NCBI GenBank assembly: GCA_035763085.1 | Contig: DASUBV010000320.1 | Span: 1-25,688 of the forward strand | Direction of reading: 5' to 3' | Length of the DNA stretch: 25,688 nt | Source: DASUBV01 sp035763085 | GTDB taxonomy: Bacteria > Actinomycetota > Actinomycetes > Streptosporangiales > Streptosporangiaceae | Shown: one piece after another, positions 20,203 through 25,688 of the stretch | How the letters are laid out: each line of letters begins with the position of its first letter | Numbering within the stretch: position 1 is the stretch's first letter | Program-made: the position numbers and the translations under genes | Notes under the pieces: model-generated | What the model was told of the DNA's origin: nothing | Databases searched by the model: none | Seen by the model: the letters and a program-made list of their open reading frames with translations, nothing else

Positions 20203-22497
20203 TCAGCCTGGTTCCGGTGCGCGCGGCGGCGGGCTGGTGACGGCCAGGTCGGGCAGCGCGCCGGCGTACCGCTCGATTTCGACGAGGGCATGCTGCCCGG
20301 TGCAGCCCTGGGACAGCTGCGAGCTCGGCCGGTCGGGAGTGAGCACATTGGGGTTGCCGTGCCGGCAGAAGCTGGGGTCGGCCGGGTCGGGGTCATACCA
20401 GGCGCCCGTGGACAGCTGGGCCACGCCGGGGCGGACCGCCGTGCTGATGCTGACGCCGGCCAGGCAGCTGCCCCGGTCATTGAAGACGCGGGCGACATCT
20501 CCGTCGCGCAGGCCGCGCTCGGCGGCGTCGGCCGGGTTCATCCGCAGCGGCTCCCGCCCGCGGATCTTGGCCGCCTGACTGTGCTCGCCGACGTCGAGCT
20601 GGCTGTGCAGCCGGGTCCGCGGCTGGTTGGCCACCAGGTGCAGCCGGAACTGCCGGGCTCGCGGGCCGCCCAGCCACTCGTCCGGCTCCAGCCACACCGG
20701 GTGACCCGGGCAGTCCGGGTAGCCGAAGCTGTCGATCGTGGCGGAGTAGATCTCGATCTTGCCGCTGGGCGTGCTGAGCGGGCTCTGCTCCGGGTCATCC
20801 CGGAAGCCGGCCAGCAGGACCTGGTCGGGATCCGGAACCGGGATCAGGACGCACTCGCTGGCCCAGAACTCATCGAAGTCCGGCATCTTGTGCCCGCGGT
20901 CGGCCAGCAGGCTGCGCCAGTCCTCATACAGGTGCCGGAGCCAGCCGTCGGTGTCCCGCCCCTGGGTGAAGTCTTGGCCGGTGCCCAGGCGGCCGGCCAG
21001 CCCGGCGAAGATCGCGTAGTCGTCGCGGGCCTCGCCGTGCGGGCGGGTCAGCGCGGGCATCGGGAACAGGTGCGGGTCGCCGGAGCCGGAGCCGAAGTCA
21101 TCGCGTTCCACCGACATGGTGACGGGCAGCACGATGTCGGCGTGCCGGGCGGTCGCGGTCCAGAACGGCTCATGCACGATCACGGTCTGCGGGCGCGCGA
21201 ACGCCCGGCGCAGGCGGGCCAGGTGCTGGTGATGGTGGAACGGGTTGCCGCCGCACCAGTAGACCAGCGCGATGTCGGGGTAGGTGAGCCGCGCGCCGTC
21301 GTAGTCGTAGGACTGGCCGGGGTGCAGCAGCATGTCCGCGAGCCGGGCGACCGGGATGAAGGACGTGACCGGGTTACTGCCTTGCGGCAGCCGCGGCGCC
21401 GACATCAGCCGTCGCGGCGCGCCGATGTCGGCCTCGGAGCCGTAGCCGTGCCCGAACCCGCCGCCGGGCAGCCCGATCTGGCCGAGCATGGCGGCCAGCA
21501 CGATGCCCAGCCAGACCGGCTGCTCCCCGTGCCGGGCCCGCTGCAGGGACAGGCTCACCAGGACCGTGGTCCGGTGCCGGGCCATCTGCCGGGCCAGCGC
21601 CCGGATCGTGGCGGCCGGGATCTCGGTCCGCTCCTGCGCCCATTCCGGGCTCTTGACCACGCCGTCGCTCTCGCCGCGCAGGTAGCGGGCGAACTGCGGG
21701 TAGCCGACGGTGTAGCGGTCCAGGAAGCCGGTGTCAGCGAGGCCCTCGCTGTCGAGGACCTGGGCCAGCGCCAGCATCAGCGCGGCGTCGCTGCCCGGCC
21801 GGGGCGCCAGCCACTGCGCGCCGGCCTCGGTAAAGGTGTCATCGCGCAGCGGGCTGACCGACACGACCCGGCAGCCCCGCCGGGCCGCCTGACGGACCCA
21901 GTGCCGGATGGTGTGCTGGCTGACGCCGCCGGACGCCACGGCCGTGTTCTTGGCGGAGATCCCGCCGAAGGCCACGATGAGCTCCGCGCGGGCGGCCAGC
22001 GTGCTCCACGCGGACGCGCCGCCGAAGATCAGGCCTGAGTCGCCGATGACGTGCGGCAGCAGGACCTCGGATGTGCCGGCGCTGTAGCTGTTGACGGACC
22101 GGACGTAGCCGCCCAGCCCGTTCAGGAACCGGTGCAGCTGGCTCTGCGCGTGATGAAACCGGCCGGCGCTGGCCCAGCCGTAGGAGCCGCCGTACACGCC
22201 CTCGCCGCCGCGCTCGGCGTAGACCCGGCGCAGCTCGCCGGCGACCAGGTCCAGGGCGGTGTCCCAGCTGACCGGGACGAACGGCTCGTCCCCGCGGGCG
22301 GCCGGGCCTGGCCCGTGCGTCAGCCAGCCCTGCCGCACATGCGGCTGGTCCACGCGGGCGGGATGATGCTGGGCCGAGGCGACATTGCCGATCAGCGGCC
22401 GCGGGTCCGGGTCGCCGGCCCAGGGCCGCACCGAAACCAGGCGCTCGCCGTCGCTGACGGCCTCGAGCGCGCCCCAGTGCGTCAGGTGCGTGGTCAT
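20203..22497 (-). CDS. BisC/TorZ-like molybdopterin S/N-oxide reductase
   Basis: A 764-aa DMSO-reductase-superfamily enzyme closest in my recollection to E. coli BisC/TorZ, which reduce biotin sulfoxide, methionine sulfoxide or TMAO. Matching blocks include FVPVSWDTALDLVAGELRR, GGSYGWASAGRFHHAQ, SYSAGTSEVLLPHVIG with the probable Mo-ligand Ser, LAAMLGQIGLPGGGFG, IALVYWCGGNPFHHHQ, FWTATARHADIVLPVT, SGKIEIYS and the C-terminal RTRLHSQLD plus GDVARVFNDRG dinucleotide-binding domain. There is no N-terminal Tat signal and no Cys-rich Fe-S motif, so it is probably cytosolic. The ATG at 22497 has GGGGAGG five nt upstream; upstream in-frame ATG at 22560 is disfavoured. It shares only the molybdenum cofactor with xanthine dehydrogenase. 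Confidence 0.88.
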   Translation of the reverse strand: MTTHLTHWGALEAVSDGERLVSVRPWAGDPDPRPLIGNVASAQHHPARVDQPHVRQGWLTHGPGPAARGDEPFVPVSWDTALDLVAGELRRVYAERGGEGVYGGSYGWASAGRFHHAQSQLHRFLNGLGGYVRSVNSYSAGTSEVLLPHVIGDSGLIFGGASAWSTLAARAELIVAFGGISAKNTAVASGGVSQHTIRHWVRQAARRGCRVVSVSPLRDDTFTEAGAQWLAPRPGSDAALMLALAQVLDSEGLADTGFLDRYTVGYPQFARYLRGESDGVVKSPEWAQERTEIPAATIRALARQMARHRTTVLVSLSLQRARHGEQPVWLGIVLAAMLGQIGLPGGGFGHGYGSEADIGAPRRLMSAPRLPQGSNPVTSFIPVARLADMLLHPGQSYDYDGARLTYPDIALVYWCGGNPFHHHQHLARLRRAFARPQTVIVHEPFWTATARHADIVLPVTMSVERDDFGSGSGDPHLFPMPALTRPHGEARDDYAIFAGLAGRLGTGQDFTQGRDTDGWLRHLYEDWRSLLADRGHKMPDFDEFWASECVLIPVPDPDQVLLAGFRDDPEQSPLSTPSGKIEIYSATIDSFGYPDCPGHPVWLEPDEWLGGPRARQFRLHLVANQPRTRLHSQLDVGEHSQAAKIRGREPLRMNPADAAERGLRDGDVARVFNDRGSCLAGVSISTAVRPGVAQLSTGAWYDPDPADPSFCRHGNPNVLTPDRPSSQLSQGCTGQHALVEIERYAGALPDLAVTSPPPRAPEPG

Positions 22498-22642
22498 GGA
22501 ACCTCCCCGGTGCCTGAGGTGAGCCCGGCTGGCGCAGCCCCGACCATGGTAGGCAGCCACGCGACGGCGGCGGCCAGGCAGCCGGCCTGCACGGCTTCGT
22601 CCCGGCTGGCCAGGCCGGCGGGCGGCAGGTCAGACTGGGCGG

Positions 22643-24148
22643 ATGCGCTCTTTCTCGCCTGCCCCGAACGACCCGTCAGCCTCGCCCGACCCGGCTGCGC
22701 TCCATCCGCTGGCCGACCCGCGGGACCCGCTCGGGCTGGCCGCCGACGCTCCGCTGCTGGCGGGCTGGCTGGACTTCATGCGCCGGGCCGATGCGGGCGA
22801 GTTGCTGCCGATGAGCGTGCCCGGCCACAAGCAGCGCCGCGACCTGGTCGGCGACGTCATCGCCGGCGACGCGCCGCTGTACGGCGGGGTGGACTCCATC
22901 AAGCACGCCGACACGCTGCGCGAGGACGCCGAGGCGCGGGCGGCGGCGCTGTGGGGCGCCGACTGGTGCCGGTTCTCGGTGGGCGGCTCGTCGCATGGCA
23001 ACCAGGCGCTGTGCCTGGCCGTCGGCCAGCCGGGCCAGGAGATCGTCGTCACTCGCACGCTGCACCGGTCGCTGCTGCTGGGCCTGGTGCTGGCCGGGCT
23101 GCGCCCGGTATGGGTGCGGCCGGAGATCGACCCGGCCTCCGGCCTGCCGGGGCCGGTGGCGGTCGCCACCGTCCGCGATGCGCTGGCCGCCCACCCGGAC
23201 GCGTGCGGGGTGTTCCTGGGTGACCCGTCCTACGTCGGCACCACCGGCGACCTGGCCGGGCACGCCGAGGTGGCGCACGCCGCGGGCGTGCCGCTGCTGG
23301 TGGACGCCGCGTGGGCGGCGCACCTGGGCTTCCACCCGGACCTGCCGCCGCACGCCATCGCGGCCGGCGCGGACGCCATGGTGACCAGCGCGCACAAGGC
23401 GCTGCCCGCCTACAGCCAGGGCGCGCTGGTGCTGGCCAGGACCGGGCGGCTGGAGGCGGGCCGGCTGACCCGTGCGTTCGAGGCGACGCACACCACCAGC
23501 CCGACCGGGTCCATCTACGCCAGCATCGACGCCGCCCGCGCGCTGCTGGCCCGCGATGGCGAGCGGCTGTGCGGGCGGCTGCTGCGCGCGGTGGCCGCGG
23601 CCCGCAAGCGGCTGCGCGAGGTGCCGGGCCTGGACGTGCTGGACGGCCCGACCGTGGAGCCGGCCAAGCTGATCGTGCTGCTGGCCGGGACCGGCGCGAA
23701 CGGCTACGCGGTCGAGGACGACCTGATCGCCCGGGGCATGCCGGTCGAGATGGCCGCGCGCGACACGATCGGGCCGATCCCGACGATCGCCGACGACGAA
23801 GCGCAGGTCGCCGCGTTCACCGAGGCCCTGATCGCGGCCATCGAGCGGCACCGCGGCACGCCGCGCCACCCGGAGCCGGCCGCCGCGTGGACGGTTGAGC
23901 CGCAGACGGTGCTGGCGCCGCGGGAGGCGTTCTTCGCCGCCACCGAGACGGTGCCCGCCGATGCGGCCACCGGCCGGATCAGCGCGGAACTAGTCGCGCC
24001 GTACCCGCCGGGCGTCCCGGTGCTGGCACCGGGCGAGCTGATCACCGCCGCGGCGGTGAGCGCGCTGCGCGAGGTGGCCGCTGACGGCGGCCGGATCGCC
24101 TATGCCGCCGACGCCACCCTGGCCACGTTCCAGGTCGTCGCCGGGTAA
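22643..24148 (+). CDS. Orn/Lys/Arg decarboxylase-family PLP-dependent enzyme
   Basis: A 501-aa fold-type I PLP enzyme of the short (YaaO/SpeA-Bacillus-like) Orn/Lys/Arg decarboxylase group. PMSVPGHKQRRD and FSVGGSSHGNQA open the major domain. PLLVDAAWAAHLGFHP carries the PLP-ring Asp and TSAHKALPAYSQGA the Schiff-base Lys. The C-terminal domain has the diagnostic GRISAELVAPYPPGVPVLAPGE segment. It likely decarboxylates arginine, lysine or ornithine to a polyamine precursor; the exact amino acid cannot be assigned. No Shine-Dalgarno is evident before the ATG at 22643, and a CAGACT 7 nt upstream might be a -10 of a leaderless mRNA. The 145-nt gap shared with the divergent molybdoenzyme holds no clear operator. 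Confidence 0.88.
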   Translation: MRSFSPAPNDPSASPDPAALHPLADPRDPLGLAADAPLLAGWLDFMRRADAGELLPMSVPGHKQRRDLVGDVIAGDAPLYGGVDSIKHADTLREDAEARAAALWGADWCRFSVGGSSHGNQALCLAVGQPGQEIVVTRTLHRSLLLGLVLAGLRPVWVRPEIDPASGLPGPVAVATVRDALAAHPDACGVFLGDPSYVGTTGDLAGHAEVAHAAGVPLLVDAAWAAHLGFHPDLPPHAIAAGADAMVTSAHKALPAYSQGALVLARTGRLEAGRLTRAFEATHTTSPTGSIYASIDAARALLARDGERLCGRLLRAVAAARKRLREVPGLDVLDGPTVEPAKLIVLLAGTGANGYAVEDDLIARGMPVEMAARDTIGPIPTIADDEAQVAAFTEALIAAIERHRGTPRHPEPAAAWTVEPQTVLAPREAFFAATETVPADAATGRISAELVAPYPPGVPVLAPGELITAAAVSALREVAADGGRIAYAADATLATFQVVAG

Positions 24149-24239
24149 CTCCAGCCCCGCTGGCCCTCGCCGCCCCGTCCGCCCCGGGCACGCGCCCGCC
24201 GGCCCCGGGTGCGCGGCCGCCCGGATGTCGTGGTGGCGC

Positions 24240-24256
24240 ACCTGCTGCGGGCAGGT
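24240..24256 (-). terminator. stem-loop after the HxlR gene
   Basis: ACCTGC (24240-24245), TGCGG, GCAGGT (24251-24256) form a 6-bp stem 2 nt beyond the stop of the minus-strand hxlR-type gene, in the 110-nt gap between convergent genes. No U-tract is present. Confidence 0.3.
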
Positions 24257-24258
24257 CG

Positions 24259-24717
24259 CTAGGCGGCCCGGGCTCCGGGGCCCGGCCGGGCGGCGGCTGT
24301 CCTGGCCGGGACGAGTTCGCCGCAGCCCTGGCAGGCGGTCTGCTGGGTGATCTCGCCGCCGCAGGCCTGGTGCTGGAAGAGGACCGGCGGGCCCTGGGGC
24401 GCTGCCCACTTGTCGCCCCAGGCGGTGAGCGCGATGATCGCCGGGGCCAGGTCGCGGCCTTTGTCGGTGAGCACGTACTCGTGCTGGCCGGGCCGGCCCG
24501 GCTGGGGGCGCTGCTCCATGAGCCCGTCGCGGACGAAGCCATCCAGCCGGGCGGCCAGGATGTTGGGCGCCAGGCGCAGGCTGCGCTGGAAGTCGGTGAA
24601 CCGGGTGATGCCGCGGAACAGGGCGTCCCTGATGATCAGCAGGCTCCAGCGCTCGCCGGCCACTTCCAGGGCTCGCGCGGCTGAGCAGTTCTGGCCTTCG
24701 TAGCTGCGCCCGAGCAT
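24259..24717 (-). CDS. HxlR family transcriptional regulator
   Basis: A 152-aa winged-helix regulator. CSAARALEVAGERWSLLIIR is the typical N-terminus with the conserved Cys (often redox- or aldehyde-reactive in this family). GITRFTDFQRSLRLAPNILA and ARLDGFVRDGLME form the recognition part, and HEYVLTDKGRDLAPAI the wing. The C-terminus adds a Cys-containing stretch, HQACGGEITQQTACQGCGEL, that could bind zinc, then an Ala/Pro-rich tail. It is divergent from the SnoaL-like gene, and the 112-nt gap holds two near-identical palindromes, so it most likely controls both itself and that gene. Confidence 0.92.
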   Translation of the reverse strand: MLGRSYEGQNCSAARALEVAGERWSLLIIRDALFRGITRFTDFQRSLRLAPNILAARLDGFVRDGLMEQRPQPGRPGQHEYVLTDKGRDLAPAIIALTAWGDKWAAPQGPPVLFQHQACGGEITQQTACQGCGELVPARTAAARPGPGARAA

Positions 24718-24739
24718 GACCGCAGCCTATCCGCCACCA

Positions 24740-24785
24740 CTTGCATCATGCAAGCGATGAGTTTAATGTACTAGCATCATGCAAG
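24740..24785. promoter_or_regulatory. two HxlR-type operators flanking the SnoaL-like gene promoter
   Basis: CTTGCATCATGCAAG (24740-24754) is a perfect 7-bp-arm palindrome with one central base. A second copy with a single mismatch, CTAGCATCATGCAAG, is at 24771-24785. Their centres are 31 bp apart, close to three helical turns, so dimers would sit on one DNA face. A promoter for the plus-strand gene fits between them: TTGCAT (24741-24746), 17 nt, TAATGT (24764-24769). The second site would cover the transcription start. Binding by the adjacent HxlR protein is inference from position and symmetry. Confidence 0.7.
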
Positions 24786-24829
24786 TAAGGCCGCAGCCAC
24801 GCATCGCGGCGAAACCGAGGAGGCAGGTT

Positions 24830-25249
24830 ATGGACCCCAGGCCAGACAGCTTGCAGGCGGTCCCGGCACACCAGGGGCCCGGCCACCTCGCGCCGGCCGA
24901 GACTGCCAGCGCCTACCTGACCGCGTTCTGGGCCGGCCACTTCGACGCCGCCCGGGCGCTGCTGGCCGCGGACTTTTCCTTCTCCGGCCCGTTCGTGCAG
25001 GTGCGCGGCCGGGATCCGTTCCTGGCCAGCGCCGCCGGGCTCAGGCTCGTCATCCGCGGCCACCGGCTGCTGCGGCAGTGGACTGACGGTGACGAGGTCT
25101 GCTCCTGGTATGACGTGGACCTGGAAACACCAGTCACGTCCGGGTCGGTGACCATGAGCGAGTGGCATACCGCCGTCGGGGGCAAGCTGACCTCCGGCCG
25201 TGTGGTGTTCGACGCCGTCGCGTTCCGGGCCTTCCTGCCCTCTCAGTGA
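24830..25249 (+). CDS. SnoaL-like / NTF2-fold protein
   Basis: A 139-aa protein. SAYLTAFWAGHFDAARALLA followed by DFSFSGPFVQVRGRDPFLAS and a DGDEVCSWYDVDLETP strand pattern fits the cone-shaped NTF2/SnoaL fold, a group that includes polyketide cyclases and many uncharacterised small enzymes or binding proteins. The substrate is unknown. The ATG at 24830 is set by GAGGAGG 7-8 nt upstream; the frame is open to an ATG at 24779 that lies inside the second palindrome and lacks a site. It is divergent from the HxlR gene and probably its regulatory target. Confidence 0.82.
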   Translation: MDPRPDSLQAVPAHQGPGHLAPAETASAYLTAFWAGHFDAARALLAADFSFSGPFVQVRGRDPFLASAAGLRLVIRGHRLLRQWTDGDEVCSWYDVDLETPVTSGSVTMSEWHTAVGGKLTSGRVVFDAVAFRAFLPSQ

Positions 25250-25440
25250 GCACCCGCCCCGGCCGGTACGCCCGCCAGGCCAGCAGCCGGGCACGGCCTG
25301 GCGGCGAGGACCAGCTCAGCTGCCTGCTCGCATCGCGTTACCCGGGCCGGTGAGCCGGAGGATGCGGGCGGCGAGGACCGCGACGGTCCGGGTGAGGTGC
25401 CAGGCGCACGCCCCCGAGCAGCACGCAGATAGTTCCCCGA

Positions 25441-25456
25441 GCCCGGCTGGCCGGGC
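25441..25456. terminator. stem-loop in the gap after the SnoaL-like gene
   Basis: GCCCGGC-TG-GCCGGGC is a perfect 7-bp stem in the 290-nt gap before the last gene. It may end the SnoaL-like transcript, though it is about 190 nt from that stop and has no U-tract. Nothing else is supported in this gap. Confidence 0.25.
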
Positions 25457-25539
25457 CTGGGCCCAGCGGCCGGGCCCGTGGGATGCTGGCCGCAGTAGCC
25501 GGGAGGCCGGCTTCGCTGACCGAGCCGACGGGAGGCGTC

Positions 25540-25688
25540 ATGTCCCTGCGGATGAGCCGGGAAGAGCGCGAGAAGTTCCTTGCTGACCTGCACGTCGGGG
25601 TGCTCAGCGTGGCCGGCCCGGACGGCCGCGGTCCATTGACCGTGCCGATCTGGTACGCCTACCAGCCCGGCGGCGTGGTCAGCATCGC
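25540..25688 (+). CDS. pyridoxamine 5'-phosphate oxidase-like (PPOX/split-barrel) protein, cut by window end
   Basis: Only the first 49 codons are inside the window. They read MSLRMSREEREKFLADLHVG, then VLSVAGPDGRGPLTVPIWYAY, the usual N-terminus of actinobacterial PPOX-class flavin or F420 split-barrel proteins (first helix, then two strands with a PxWY motif). GGGAGG lies 4-9 nt before the ATG. Cofactor and substrate cannot be told from this fragment. Confidence 0.75.
   Translation, partial: MSLRMSREEREKFLADLHVGVLSVAGPDGRGPLTVPIWYAYQPGGVVSI

Noticed and set aside
22498..22642. ATGGTA at 22546-22551 as a -10 (TACCAT) for the molybdoenzyme gene
   Set aside because: No -35 or symmetry supports it, and one weak hexamer in a 145-nt gap is not enough to call a promoter.

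Overview
The window is very GC-rich (about 70 percent by eye), with dense, mostly plus-strand genes, GTG/TTG starts, 4-nt ATGA/GTGA overlaps and several regulator families common in Actinomycetota (PadR, HxlR, AraC with a DUF6597-like N-terminus). It looks like chromosomal DNA of a high-GC filamentous actinobacterium. No rRNA, tRNA or other marker is present to place it further.

Layout. 232-1863 (minus): a conserved protein of unknown function with a C-terminal winged-helix-like part, divergent from 2046-3416, a PadR regulator plus a SAM methyltransferase. 3538-4530: an aldo/keto reductase, followed by a small DUF1992 protein. 5073-5653 (minus): a toxin-antitoxin pair (RHH antitoxin, Doc/Fic toxin) with a clear palindromic operator. 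5749-17686 (plus): an almost unbroken purine-to-allantoin catabolic block. 17687-17880: an array of degenerate hairpin-forming repeats. 17988-20171: a VOC protein and a choline dehydrogenase-like GMC flavoenzyme. 20203-22497 (minus): a BisC/TorZ-like molybdoenzyme. 22643-24148: an Orn/Lys/Arg decarboxylase-family PLP enzyme. 24259-25249: a divergent HxlR regulator and SnoaL-like protein sharing two near-identical palindromes. 25540 to the right edge: the start of a PPOX/flavin-type protein.

How the purine block works. 8-oxoguanine deaminase (10061-11443) and the three-subunit xanthine dehydrogenase (8644-10064 and 11440-13749) both deliver urate. Urate oxidase, HIU hydrolase and OHCU decarboxylase (5749-7561) turn urate into S-allantoin. 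Allantoinase and allantoicase (13746-17686) then yield ureidoglycolate and urea. An AraC-type regulator sits inside the block. No standard ureidoglycolate lyase, malate synthase, urease or XdhC-type Mo-cofactor chaperone is present here.

The most unusual item is a 973-codon gene (13746-16667) that joins a DUF6986 CitE/HpcH-like aldolase-fold domain to a complete allantoinase through a roughly 74-residue Pro/Ala/Ser/Thr-rich linker. It suggests a physical link between allantoin opening and handling of the downstream C2 product; that role is inference. Other points of interest are the repeat array after the allantoicase gene, the HxlR twin operators, the apparently leaderless toxin-antitoxin promoter, and a possible 16-codon leader ORF with hairpins ahead of the xanthine dehydrogenase genes.
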